A stretch of 64,000 nt of DNA from Mesorhizobium alhagi CCNWXJ12-2 (GTDB taxonomy: Bacteria > Pseudomonadota > Alphaproteobacteria > Rhizobiales > Rhizobiaceae): assembly GCF_000236565.1 (NCBI RefSeq), contig NZ_AHAM01000038.1, positions 1-64,000 of the forward strand, written 5' to 3'. The translations under genes and the position numbers were made by a program. Shown here in pieces: positions 50,798 to 59,171 of the stretch; the first letter of the stretch is position 1; every line of letters begins with the position of its first letter. The notes beneath the pieces are model-generated. The model was not told the DNA's origin, searched no databases, and saw nothing but the letters and a program-made list of their open reading frames with translations.

Positions 50798-51871
50798 GTG
50801 AACCTGATCTACGCCCTCATCGCATTCCTGCTCGCACTGCTATTGGTGCTTGTCGGCATCACCCGCGTTGGGTCGTGGTTGATCGAGCGTCGCAATCCGG
50901 CCATCGGCAGCTTCGCCGAGATCGACGGCGCCCGTCTGCATTATGTCCATGTGCCAGCGCCGGAAAATCCCGACCTCCCCCCGATCGTCTTCATCCATGG
51001 CGCTAGCGCCAATCTGAGGGATCAGATGATTCCGCTCCGGCCGCTTCTGGAAGGCCGGGCCGAATTGCTGTTTCTCGACCGGCCCGGCCATGGCTGGTCG
51101 GGCCGCGGCCCAGGCAACAACGGGACGCCGGCCGGCCAAGCCGCATCCATAGCCGCATTGATGGACCATCTCGGCATCAGGGACGCGATCATCGTCGGCC
51201 ACTCCTTCGGTGGGGCGATAACCGCAGCCTTCGGGCTCGAACAGGCGGACAGGACGCGCGGGCTGGTGTTCGTTGCCGCAGCCACCCACCCTTGGCCGGG
51301 AGGCAAGACGTCCTGGTACTACAAACTGACGACCGTTCCGGTCCTCGGCTGGCTGTTTTCCGAAACGTTCGCCAATCCGGCGGGCTCGCTGCGCATCGTA
51401 GCGGCCGCGACCTGCGTCTTTGCGCCCAATCCTGTGCCGGAAGCCTATCTCGACGAAGCCTCGATCCCGCTGGTGCTGAGGCCGCGCGCCTTCCGTGCCA
51501 ATGCGATAGATGTCGAAGGGCTCTACCGCCACGCGCTCGCCGCCGCGCCGCGCTACGGCGAGATCACGGCGCCGGCCATCGTGATTTCAGGCGACTACGA
51601 CACAGTGGTCTATGAGGAACTGCATTCGACCGGCCTTGCCCGTGACATTCCCGGGGCGGAACTGGTCTGGGTGAAGAACCTCGGCCACAAGCCGGACTGG
51701 ATTGCGCGGGAGCTGGTGGTGGCGGCGATCGAAAAGGCCGCGGGGATGGATCGCGATCTTCCCGTCATTGCCCGGACTGTCGAGGCGCGGATTGCCGGCG
51801 ACCGCTCCGGCGAAGGCGTCTGCGTCAACGAGAAGGCGCCGACGGCGGAGCCGGAACTGGCGCCGGAGTGA
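50798..51871 (+). CDS. Membrane-anchored alpha/beta hydrolase
   Basis: 357 residues from GTG 50798, chosen because an N-terminal membrane anchor begins there (NLIYALIAFLLALLLVLVGI); the frame is open further upstream without support. Hydrolase motifs: IVFIHGASANLRDQ (oxyanion hole), IIVGHSFGGAITAAF (G-x-S-x-G), VISGDYDTVV (acid) and VKNLGHKPDW (histidine). Substrate unknown. Confidence 0.9.
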   Translation: MNLIYALIAFLLALLLVLVGITRVGSWLIERRNPAIGSFAEIDGARLHYVHVPAPENPDLPPIVFIHGASANLRDQMIPLRPLLEGRAELLFLDRPGHGWSGRGPGNNGTPAGQAASIAALMDHLGIRDAIIVGHSFGGAITAAFGLEQADRTRGLVFVAAATHPWPGGKTSWYYKLTTVPVLGWLFSETFANPAGSLRIVAAATCVFAPNPVPEAYLDEASIPLVLRPRAFRANAIDVEGLYRHALAAAPRYGEITAPAIVISGDYDTVVYEELHSTGLARDIPGAELVWVKNLGHKPDWIARELVVAAIEKAAGMDRDLPVIARTVEARIAGDRSGEGVCVNEKAPTAEPELAPE

Positions 51872-51877
51872 GGGAAG

Positions 51878-51980
51878 CAGGCAGTAGGCAGTAGGCAGTG
51901 GGCAGTGGGCAATAGGTAGGGAGAAGGAATATCTCGGGGAACCTCGAACAATTACTGCCTACTGCCTACTCCCTATTTCC
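51878..51980. repeat. GGCAGTA heptanucleotide repeat with inverted partner
   Basis: Four to five tandem GGCAGTA/GGCAGTG units, then 40 bases further the complementary TACTGCC units (TTACTGCCTACTGCCTACT) and CCCTATT pairing with AATAGG. It can fold into one long hairpin. It fills the gap between the hydrolase and the convergent pyruvate kinase gene. Confidence 0.88.
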
Positions 51981-53414
51981 TCACACCCCATGCCCATCCG
52001 CGCCCACATAGGCGATGCGCAGCATGTTGGTGGCGCCGGGCGTGCGCAGCGGCACGCCGGCTGTGATGATGACGCGATCGCCGGTACCTGCGAATGTCTC
52101 GCCATAAGCGATGCGGCAGGCGCGATCGACCATATCGTCGAGGTCGATAGCGTCGGGCGTGACCACGCAATGCGTGCCCCAGACGAGCGACAGCCGCCGC
52201 GCCGTCTCGACCACCGGCGACAGCGCGACGATCGGGACCTGCGGGCGCTCGCGGGCGGCGCGCAATCCGGTCGTGCCGGATGCAGTGTAGGTGACGATCG
52301 CCGACAGTTTCAGCGTCTCGGCGATCTGGCGCGCGGCGAGCGAAATCGCGTCGGCGCCGGTGGCTTCCGGCTCCGAGCGCTGCGCGTTGATGATCCCGGC
52401 ATAAGTCGGATCCTGCTCCACGCGCTCGGCGATGCGGTTCATCGTCGCCACCGCCTCGACCGGATATTCTCCGGCCGCGGATTCGGCCGACAGCATGATC
52501 GCGTCGGCGCCCTCGAAGACCGCGGTCGCAACGTCCGACACCTCGGCGCGGGTCGGCACCGGCGCGGCGATCATCGATTCCAGCATCTGCGTGGCAATCA
52601 CTACCGGTTTGCCGGCACGGCGGCAGGCGCGGGTGATCTGCTTCTGGATGCCGGGCACGGCTTCGAGCGGCATCTCAACCCCGAGATCGCCGCGCGCCAC
52701 CATGACGGCGTCCGAAAGCTCGATGATCTCAGCCAACCGCGTGACCGCCTGCGGCTTCTCGATCTTGGACATCAGCAACGCCCGGCCACGCGCAATCTTG
52801 CGCGCTTCAGCCAGGTCCTCCGGCCGCTGAATGAAAGACAGCGCCACCCAATCGACGCCGGTGGACAGGACTGCGTCGAGATCGGCACGGTCTTTTTCGG
52901 TCAGCGCGCCTAGCGGCAGATCGGTGTCGGGAAGGCTGACCCCCTTCCTGTCGGAGATATTGTTGCCGGCAACCACAGTGCTGACGATGGACTTGCCATC
53001 GGAGCTGACTGCCTTCAGTTCAAGCCTGCCGTCGTCGATCAGCAGGCGGTCGCCTGCTTCGACCGAGGTAAGGATTTCCGGATGCGGCAGGTGCACGCGC
53101 GTCTTGTCGCCCAGCGCCAGATTGTCGTCCAGCGTGAATGCCTGTCCGGCCTCGAGCGCGACTTTGCCTCCGGTGAACTTGCCGACCCTGAGCTTAGGCC
53201 CCTGGAGATCGGCCAATATGCCGATTGGGCGGCCGAGTGCGGTCTCGACCGCGCGGATGCGCCCGACCAGCGTCCGCATCAGGGCGTGGTCGGTGTGGCT
53301 CATGTTGATGCGAAAAACGTCGGCGCCGGCTTCGAAGAGTTTTCTGATCATTTCCTCCGAGGAGGAAGCGGGACCTAGCGTGGCGAGTATCTTGACCTTG
53401 CGGCTGCGTCTCAT
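51981..53414 (-). CDS. pyk: Pyruvate kinase
   Basis: 477 residues starting MRRSRKVKILATLGPASSSE, the standard N-terminus; the frame continues to 53588 only by chance. Motifs: VFRINMSHTDHALM, LLMSKIEKPQAVTRLAEIIE (catalytic Lys), DAVMVARGDLGVEMPLEAVP and AIMLSAESAAGEYPVEAV, plus the C-terminal effector domain. Converts PEP and ADP to pyruvate and ATP. Its ATG overlaps the TGA of the DUF1036 gene (ATGA). Confidence 0.97.
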   Translation of the reverse strand: MRRSRKVKILATLGPASSSEEMIRKLFEAGADVFRINMSHTDHALMRTLVGRIRAVETALGRPIGILADLQGPKLRVGKFTGGKVALEAGQAFTLDDNLALGDKTRVHLPHPEILTSVEAGDRLLIDDGRLELKAVSSDGKSIVSTVVAGNNISDRKGVSLPDTDLPLGALTEKDRADLDAVLSTGVDWVALSFIQRPEDLAEARKIARGRALLMSKIEKPQAVTRLAEIIELSDAVMVARGDLGVEMPLEAVPGIQKQITRACRRAGKPVVIATQMLESMIAAPVPTRAEVSDVATAVFEGADAIMLSAESAAGEYPVEAVATMNRIAERVEQDPTYAGIINAQRSEPEATGADAISLAARQIAETLKLSAIVTYTASGTTGLRAARERPQVPIVALSPVVETARRLSLVWGTHCVVTPDAIDLDDMVDRACRIAYGETFAGTGDRVIITAGVPLRTPGATNMLRIAYVGADGHGV

Positions 53415-53890
53415 TGAGGAGGTGTTCCCGTGACGGCTGCGGCGCCGTCCGTTGCGGGCTCGTCGGTCAGCTGGACCATCCAGCTTGCCTGCTCGCCCGT
53501 GTCGTATTCCTGGAAGCCGGCTCGCTGGAAGCCGCGTGCGACGCAATCGTTGACGCCGGCGATCTTGAACTCTTTTTCGGCCACGCACATGTTGATCGGG
53601 CCGTCCCAGCGCCCGCCGCGCTCGGCGTCTTCGGCGTAGAGATAGTAGAATCGCGAAGACAGCGGACCTTCGATCAGCGTCTTGCAGGTCGAGCCTTCAA
53701 TATGCCACCAGCCCTCGGTCACCCAGCCGGCCTTGGCGCGGTAGCCGATGCCGACGCCGACCAGGCTTTGGGTCGCGTTGCAGACGCGGAAATCGGCGAG
53801 CGCCGCAGTGGCTGAAAAGAGCGGGAAACACACCGAAAGCGCCAGCACAGCCAGGGCGGAGCGAATCCGCATACCACCGGCCAGTACCAT
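53411..53890 (-). CDS. Exported DUF1036 protein
   Basis: 159 residues from ATG 53890, seven bases behind GAGGAG. Signal peptide ends ..FSATAALA, then DFRVCNATQSLVGVGIGYRA, WVTEGWWHIEGSTCKTLIEG and FYYLYAEDAERGG, the DUF1036 core with paired cysteines. Role unknown; in several Rhizobiales it also precedes pyk. Confidence 0.92.
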   Translation of the reverse strand: MVLAGGMRIRSALAVLALSVCFPLFSATAALADFRVCNATQSLVGVGIGYRAKAGWVTEGWWHIEGSTCKTLIEGPLSSRFYYLYAEDAERGGRWDGPINMCVAEKEFKIAGVNDCVARGFQRAGFQEYDTGEQASWMVQLTDEPATDGAAAVTGTPPQ

Positions 53891-54141
53891 TCCCAAACTC
53901 CTCGATTGCTCGGCAAACATGTATCGATGCCCCTTTTCGGAAATGTCCGGGCGCATGTCAACGCGCGCAGCAGCGCCTATCCAATCGATTTAGAAAGTGC
54001 CACGCCGCACCGCATTCCGCCCATGTCCGATTTCGCCCAAAAAGATTGGCGAAACAACGGCGTTGCACGCCGCAAGCCTTCGTGAAAAGACAGGGCAAAT
54101 CCCCTCCTGTTCAAAAATCGCTCTCCGGGACATTCCAGCCG

Positions 54142-54939
54142 ATGACGAGATCAGCACTTTTTGCCCCGTTCGAGGTCGTTGAAGGCGACCGCAAGCTCGG
54201 CCTGGTGCTGCTGGCCGATCATGCGCGACGCGACCTGCCCGAGGAATATGCCGGTCTGGGGCTCCCGGCGGAAGAATTCCAGCGCCACATCGCTTACGAC
54301 ATCGGCGTCGAGACTGTCACGCGAAAGCTGGCAGTACTCACCGGCGCGCCCGCGGTGATGGCCAATTTCTCGCGGCTCCTGATCGATCCCAATCGCGGCG
54401 AGGACGATCCGACGCTGATTCGCCAGCTCTATGACGGCACGGTCGTGCCGGGAAACTATCCGATGTCAGCCGACGAGCGCGAAAGGCGGCTTGAGCGCTA
54501 CTACCGGCCCTATCACGACGCCGTCGGCTCGGTCGTGGCATCGGTCGCGCGGGAATCCGGCGCGGCGCCGTTCATCTTGTCCGTCCATTCCTTCACACCC
54601 ATCATGCAGAACCATGTGCGCCCGTGGCAGGTAGGCGTGCTGTGGGACATGGATCATCGCGCGGCCTGGCCGCTGATCGAAATGCTGGCTGCGGACAAGA
54701 CCATGACGGTCGGCGACAACGAGCCCTATGACGGCGCTCTGCGCGGCGACACAATGTTCAGGCACGCCATCGTCAACGGCTACGCGCATGCGCTGATCGA
54801 GATCCGCCAGGATCTGATCGCCGACGAGGCCGGCGCCGAAGACTGGGCGGTAAGGCTGGCGCCGATCATTGACGCAATCAACGCCCGCCCCGATATACAT
54901 GAAGTCAAGCAATTCGGCTCGCGCACCGGGCCCGTGTGA
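54142..54939 (+). CDS. N-formylglutamate amidohydrolase family protein
   Basis: 265 residues from ATG 54142 (MTRSALFAPFEVVEGDRKLG); the frame opens at 54046 without a site. Zinc amidohydrolase motifs: LLADHARRDLPEEYAGLGL, LIDPNRGEDDPTLI, FILSVHSFTPIM and NEPYDGAL. Hydrolyses N-formylglutamate-like amides (histidine catabolism relatives), though no hut genes adjoin it. A DUF1244 gene follows after ten bases. Confidence 0.9.
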   Translation: MTRSALFAPFEVVEGDRKLGLVLLADHARRDLPEEYAGLGLPAEEFQRHIAYDIGVETVTRKLAVLTGAPAVMANFSRLLIDPNRGEDDPTLIRQLYDGTVVPGNYPMSADERERRLERYYRPYHDAVGSVVASVARESGAAPFILSVHSFTPIMQNHVRPWQVGVLWDMDHRAAWPLIEMLAADKTMTVGDNEPYDGALRGDTMFRHAIVNGYAHALIEIRQDLIADEAGAEDWAVRLAPIIDAINARPDIHEVKQFGSRTGPV

Positions 54940-54949
54940 GGAGCAAGCG

Positions 54950-55258
54950 ATGACTGGACTGAGCCAAGAGCAGAAGCGTGATTTCGAGGCGGCGGCATTC
55001 CGCACGCTGGTGGAGCACCTGCGGACACGCAGCGACGTGCAGAACATAGACCTGATGAACCTTGCCGGTTTCTGCCGCAACTGCCTGTCCAACTGGTACC
55101 GCGACGCGGCAAACGCCGCCGGTGTCGACATGTCCAAGGACGAATCGCGCGAGATCATCTACGGCATGCCCTATGCCGACTGGCAGGCGCTGCACCAGAC
55201 CGAAGCTCCCGAGGCCAAAAAGGCCGAGTTCGAAGCCCGGCGTCCGAAGGACCATTGA
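54950..55258 (+). CDS. DUF1244 family protein
   Basis: 102 residues behind GAGGAG: FEAAAFRTLVEHLRTRSDVQ, NIDLMNLAGFCRNCLSNWY (CxxC and conserved NW) and EIIYGMPYADWQALHQ. Conserved in proteobacteria; function unknown. In operon with the amidohydrolase gene. Confidence 0.94.
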   Translation: MTGLSQEQKRDFEAAAFRTLVEHLRTRSDVQNIDLMNLAGFCRNCLSNWYRDAANAAGVDMSKDESREIIYGMPYADWQALHQTEAPEAKKAEFEARRPKDH

Positions 55259-55419
55259 GGTCTTCTTCCCAGTGACAGGCTTTATCGGCAGGGGCGTGCG
55301 CGTTTACCTCAGCCCGCCCCTCATTCAGCCTCCCTTCGCAAGCTCAGGATCCGTCCTCTTCTTCCCCTGAGGCTCCGTTGCGCGGCAACAGGCTCTCAAG
55401 GATAGAAGGGAGACGCAAA

Positions 55420-56130
55420 TCAAGTCTGCGCCGCCCGGTCGCTGGATTCTCCGCCGCGCTCCATGGTGCGGTAGAAATCGGTGAGTGTCTTGCCGCGCTC
55501 GGGCTTGAAGGTGCGGTCAGCGGCGGCGACGGTCGCGATCCGGTCGATGCGGAAGGCGCGGAAATCGTTGCGCATCTCGCACCACGCGACAAGTGTCCAG
55601 ACCTTGCCCCAGAACCACAGGCCGAGCGGACGCACGTCGCGCACCGAGCTGCGCGCGGCTTCGTCGCGGTAGTCGAGCGTCAGCACCTGACGCTTTTCGA
55701 CGGCGCGCTCGATCAGGTCGATGTTTACGCGGTCGGCGTCGCTGACTACCCACATCGGCGTATGGATTTCAGTGCGCGCAATGCGGTCTTTCTCCGCGTC
55801 GGGCAGGACCGCGCCGATCTTGACCAGGGCCTCGTCGGCTGCCCGCGCCATCGCCGCCCCGCCGAAGGCCCGGACCATGCGGGCGCCGGCGACCAGCGCC
55901 ACTATCTCATCACGTGTGAACATCAGCGGTGGAAGGTCGAAACCCTCTCTCATAATGTAACCGACGCCGGCTTCGCCATCGATCGGGACGCCGGTCGACT
56001 GGAGATCGGCGATGTCCCGGTAGATCGTGCGTTCCGAAACCTCGAGCCACTGGCCGAGTTTCTGCGCGGTGACGAGCCGGCCGCCGCGAAAATGCTGGAC
56101 GATCTGGAACAGTCTGTCTGCGCGCCGCAT
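55420..56130 (-). CDS. YafY-type WYL domain transcriptional regulator
   Basis: 236 residues from ATG 56130 (AGGG upstream); an in-frame TTG at 56145 is possible. N-terminal HTH: RRADRLFQIVQHFRGGRLVT, AQKLGQWLEVSERTIYRDIA, DLQSTGVPIDGEAGVGY. The WYL domain follows (FWGKVWTLVAWCEMRNDFRA, FRIDRIATV). It stands beside the VOC and DJ-1/DUF1127 units, each preceded by the same 24-bp inverted repeat, so it is the likely regulator of them. Confidence 0.93.
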   Translation of the reverse strand: MRRADRLFQIVQHFRGGRLVTAQKLGQWLEVSERTIYRDIADLQSTGVPIDGEAGVGYIMREGFDLPPLMFTRDEIVALVAGARMVRAFGGAAMARAADEALVKIGAVLPDAEKDRIARTEIHTPMWVVSDADRVNIDLIERAVEKRQVLTLDYRDEAARSSVRDVRPLGLWFWGKVWTLVAWCEMRNDFRAFRIDRIATVAAADRTFKPERGKTLTDFYRTMERGGESSDRAAQT

Positions 56131-56168
56131 CGTCTGCCCTGCCAATATCCTGTCTGTTATCTATCGCT

Positions 56169-56543
56169 CTACTGCACAAACAAGCCGAAACTGTTGCCAT
56201 CCGGGTCGAGGCAGTATGCGAAACGCCCGGCGGGAATCTCGATGACCGGCGAAACGACCTGCCCGCCATTCTTGGTCACGCGTTCCATCGCCGCCTCGAT
56301 CGGCGCAGCCACGGAAAGATGGATGGTCGGGCCCGTTCCCGCAACCGCCGGCTTGCCGGGATAGAGGTGACCGGCGACCGAATCCTGGTCCCTGGCGACG
56401 AACATTCCCATCGGATTCGGGCCATCCTCGTTCAGCGAAAGTTCGTTCTGCAGAACGGCGCCGTAGAATGAGCGGGCGCGCTCCATGTCGGTTGTCGGGA
56501 TCTCGAACCAGACCGCGGCGTGAGCAGGTACATGGGCGTTCAT
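56169..56543 (-). CDS. VOC family protein (glyoxalase-like)
   Basis: 124 residues from ATG 56543 behind GAGGGAG. MNAHVPAHAAVWFEIPTTDM, ERARSFYGAVLQNELSL, IHLSVAAPIEAAMERVTKNG and PAGRFAYCLDPDGNSFGLF: a classic single VOC unit. Probably resistance or carbonyl detoxification. Its promoter region contains the repeat at 56585-56608. Confidence 0.92.
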   Translation of the reverse strand: MNAHVPAHAAVWFEIPTTDMERARSFYGAVLQNELSLNEDGPNPMGMFVARDQDSVAGHLYPGKPAVAGTGPTIHLSVAAPIEAAMERVTKNGGQVVSPVIEIPAGRFAYCLDPDGNSFGLFVQ

Positions 56544-56584
56544 ATGTATTCTCCCTCTATCGGTCCGATCACCATCGCACGCTG

Positions 56585-56608
56585 CTCCTGACAGCATATT
56601 GTCAGGAG
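56585..56608. promoter_or_regulatory. Inverted-repeat operator upstream of the VOC gene
   Basis: CTCCTGACA (56585-56593), six bases, TGTCAGGAG (56600-56608). It is the same as the repeat at 57496-57519 except for the middle three bases. It overlaps the stop codon of the DJ-1-like gene. Probable binding site for the adjacent WYL regulator (inference). Confidence 0.75.
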
Positions 56609-57204
56609 GCTTGTGCCGGCGCGCCGGCAAATTCCCTGGCAAAGAGCGTCTTCATTTCGGCGAGCTGCCCTTCCTGCTCCGGATAGAGCGCCTTCATGAA
56701 TGCAAGCGCGAAGGTGCCCGGCGCGGAGCCGGGGGCGGATACAATCCTGCCATCGGCGACCGCGTGCGGTACGTCCTGGTAATTCCCCGAGCCGGCGTAG
56801 GCGGGTTCGTGCATCAGGATCCAGTCGCGACCATTGCTGGTGTGCCTGGCGGCTTCGAACAGGCCGGAGCGGGCGAGCGCCAGCGTGCCTGCGCAAATGC
56901 CGCCGACGACGCCGCCGCGCGCCGCCACGGCCTTCAACAGGGGTGAGGGATCGGGATGTGCGTTGGAAGCCCAATGGTCTGATCCGATGACGGCAATGGC
57001 GTCGAGATCGGCGTTTTCCGCAATATCGAAGCCACGATCCGGCGTCAGATGGAAGCCGCTCATCGATTTTCTGGGTGCACCGTCAGGCGAGAGCGAAACG
57101 GCGCGCCCCCCGAACCACTCGACGGCGGAGGCCGACAGGAGGCCGTACTCCCAGTCCGCGAACCCATCGATGAAGATGAACCCTATGGTTTTTGAAGCCG
57201 GCAT
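56602..57204 (-). CDS. DJ-1/PfpI family protein (class I glutamine amidotransferase-like)
   Basis: 200 residues from ATG 57204 (GGGAG upstream). TIGFIFIDGFADWEYGLLSA, GFDIAENADLDAIAVIGSDH and the nucleophile elbow GVVGGICAGTLALARSG (Cys) define the family. Related proteins act as glyoxalase III/deglycases or proteases; activity here is untested. Preceded by a DUF1127-like gene 76 bases upstream. Confidence 0.9.
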   Translation of the reverse strand: MPASKTIGFIFIDGFADWEYGLLSASAVEWFGGRAVSLSPDGAPRKSMSGFHLTPDRGFDIAENADLDAIAVIGSDHWASNAHPDPSPLLKAVAARGGVVGGICAGTLALARSGLFEAARHTSNGRDWILMHEPAYAGSGNYQDVPHAVADGRIVSAPGSAPGTFALAFMKALYPEQEGQLAEMKTLFAREFAGAPAQAS

Positions 57205-57280
57205 CGGGTGATCTCCCTTGTTTTGGACCTCCGGCATGGCGATCGCCTCGCCGGAGGTCATTCAGCTTCCGATCGCGCGC

Positions 57281-57454
57281 TCAGTAACGCCTTGCGCGCC
57301 TTTCGGGATAGGAGTCCGGCCAGCCGATGTCCTTGCGAATCGAGGCCGGCAGCGAGTTGAGGAGCCTTTCGGTGCGAACCTCCTCGCGCATCGACTGAAC
57401 CTTGCCCGTATAATACCTGATGGTGCGGAAGATGTTTGGCGTGAAGCTGTTCAT
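57281..57454 (-). CDS. DUF1127-like small protein
   Basis: 57 residues from ATG 57454 behind AAGGAGG. MNSFTPNIFRTIRYYTGKVQ, then ERLLNSLPASIRKDIGWPDS: the L-x-x-L-P-x-x-x-x-x-D-I-G ending is the DUF1127 signature. Members are small arginine-rich proteins tied to stress, phosphate and C/N metabolism in alphaproteobacteria. It heads the unit with the DJ-1-like gene. Confidence 0.85.
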   Translation of the reverse strand: MNSFTPNIFRTIRYYTGKVQSMREEVRTERLLNSLPASIRKDIGWPDSYPERRARRY

Positions 57455-57495
57455 GGCGGTGCCTCCTTGTTTGATGGAGACACTATCGCACACCC

Positions 57496-57519
57496 CTCCT
57501 GACAGCAGTCTGTCAGGAG
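57496..57519. promoter_or_regulatory. Inverted-repeat operator upstream of the DUF1127-like gene
   Basis: CTCCTGACAG (57496-57505), CAGT, CTGTCAGGAG (57510-57519): ten perfect pairs. Matches the repeat before the VOC gene, so one regulator probably controls both units. Confidence 0.78.
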
Positions 57520-57532
57520 CAGCGACGCCAGA

Positions 57533-58321
57533 TCAGGTTTCCGGAGCCTCGACCGTGTAGTTCAGCGGCAACCGCCCGCCATCGGCGTAAATCGTCTGTC
57601 CGGTGATGTAGCTTGCGTCCTCCGAAGCAAGGAAAGCGGCGATGGCGGCGATTTCCGCCGGCTCGCCGATTCGGCCGAGCGGCGTGCGCGAGAGCAAGCG
57701 CTTCGTGGCCGCCGGATCGGAATTGGTGGCGGCCAGCATATCGGTCATGATCGAGCCCGGGCCGATCGCATTCACCCTTATGCCGTAAGGGGCCAGCGAC
57801 AGCGCCATGGCCTTGGTGAGCTGGTTCACGCCGCCTTTCGAGACCGAATAGGCGAGCTGTTCGGCAATGGCGAAGACCGCATTGACCGAAGACATATTGA
57901 CGATCGATCCGGCCGCGCCGCCGGCCTTGACCTTGTCGACCATGTAGCGGGCGACCGCCTGGCCGGCGAGGAAGGAACCTTTCAGATTGACGCGCAGCAC
58001 GCGGTCGAAATCGGCCTCCTTGAGGTCGAGAAAATCCGCGCCGTGGACGATCGCCGCGTTGTTGACGAGGACGTCGATGTCACCAAAGGCATCAATGGTC
58101 GCCGCCACGAGATTGTGGATGTCGAGCCGCTTGCCGATGTCGGTCTTGACGAATTGCACCTCGCCGAGCTTGGCGAGATCACGCTCCGCCTTCTCGCCCT
58201 TTTCCTGGTCGATGTCGGCCACCATCACCTTGCAGCCGTCGCGAAGAAAACGCTGCGCGATGGCGAAGCCGATCCCTCCGCCTCCGCCCGTTACGATCGC
58301 AGTCTTGCCGTCGAGCGCCAT
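57533..58321 (-). CDS. SDR family NAD(P)-dependent oxidoreductase
   Basis: 262 residues. Classical SDR: TAIVTGGGGGIGFAIAQRFL (cofactor), VLVNNAAIVHG (NNAG), IVNMSSVNAV with AYSVSKGGVNQLTKAMAL (Y-x-x-x-K) and GQTIYADGGRLPL. The insertion KVKAGGAAGS before the active-site strand suits glucose/ribitol-type dehydrogenases; substrate unknown. Confidence 0.92.
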   Translation of the reverse strand: MALDGKTAIVTGGGGGIGFAIAQRFLRDGCKVMVADIDQEKGEKAERDLAKLGEVQFVKTDIGKRLDIHNLVAATIDAFGDIDVLVNNAAIVHGADFLDLKEADFDRVLRVNLKGSFLAGQAVARYMVDKVKAGGAAGSIVNMSSVNAVFAIAEQLAYSVSKGGVNQLTKAMALSLAPYGIRVNAIGPGSIMTDMLAATNSDPAATKRLLSRTPLGRIGEPAEIAAIAAFLASEDASYITGQTIYADGGRLPLNYTVEAPET

Positions 58322-58397
58322 ATCTTTCTCTCCTGCTCGCCGCCCTTATAGCGGGCGGGGCAGGCGTCGGACAGTGGCGGCCGACAGGGGGCCGCCG

Positions 58398-59171
58398 TCA
58401 GATGCCGCTGCCTTCCTGCTCGGTGGGCTTCTGGGTCAGCGTTGCGATGAAGCGTTTGGTGCGCTGGCGCTCGGGATTGGTGAAAATGTCGCGCGCTAGG
58501 CCTTTTTCGACAACCACGCCGGCGTCGAGGAAGATCGCTTCCTGGGCGATTGTGGAGGCGAGGCGGAGATCGTGTGTGGCGATGACCATCGTGGTGCCTT
58601 CGCGCGCGAGCTGGGCGAGCACCTCCACCACCTCGCCCGACAGTTCGGGATCGAGCGCCGAGGTCGGCTCGTCGCAAAGCAGCACCTTGGGCGAGGGCGC
58701 GAGCGCGCGGGCGATCGCCACGCGCTGCTGCTGGCCGCCCGACAGCGTCGCCGGCCAGGCTTCCGCCTTGTGCGCCAGCCCGACCTTTTCGAGCAGTTCG
58801 CGCGCCCGCTGCAAGGCCCGCTCCCTCGGCCATTTCAGCACCGTCGTCAGCGCCTCCGAGACGTTGTCGATGGCGGTGCGGTGGGGGAAAAGCTGGAAGT
58901 TCTGGAAGACCATGCCGGTTTGCCGGCGCAGCCGCTGGATGGCGGCCCAGCCGACCTTGTCGCCTGGATGGAAATCGATGGCGTCGTCGCCGATCCGGAC
59001 GCGGCCCGAAGTCGGGATCTCCAGAAGGTTGATGCAGCGCAGCAGCGTCGACTTGCCGCCGCCCGATGGGCCGACCAGCGCAGTGACGCTGCCTTCCGCG
59101 AAGGTGACGGTGACGTCGTTCAGCACGGTGTGGTCGCCGAACTTCTTCTCGATGTGCGACAGCTCTATCAC
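58398..59171 (-). CDS. Amino-acid ABC transporter ATP-binding protein (cystine type)
   Basis: 257 residues: Walker A GPSGGGKST, Q-loop GMVFQNFQLFPH, signature TLSGGQQQRV, Walker B KVLLCDEPTSALDPE, H-loop VIATHDL. PAAT-type ATPase (GlnQ/YecC-like). Its ATG overlaps the permease TGA (ATGA). Third gene of the SBP-permease-ATPase unit. Confidence 0.95.
   Translation of the reverse strand: MIELSHIEKKFGDHTVLNDVTVTFAEGSVTALVGPSGGGKSTLLRCINLLEIPTSGRVRIGDDAIDFHPGDKVGWAAIQRLRRQTGMVFQNFQLFPHRTAIDNVSEALTTVLKWPRERALQRARELLEKVGLAHKAEAWPATLSGGQQQRVAIARALAPSPKVLLCDEPTSALDPELSGEVVEVLAQLAREGTTMVIATHDLRLASTIAQEAIFLDAGVVVEKGLARDIFTNPERQRTKRFIATLTQKPTEQEGSGI

Noticed and set aside
51878-51980. CRISPR-like array
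   Set aside because: Units are seven bases with no spacers; it is a simple tandem repeat with an inverted partner. No cas gene is present.
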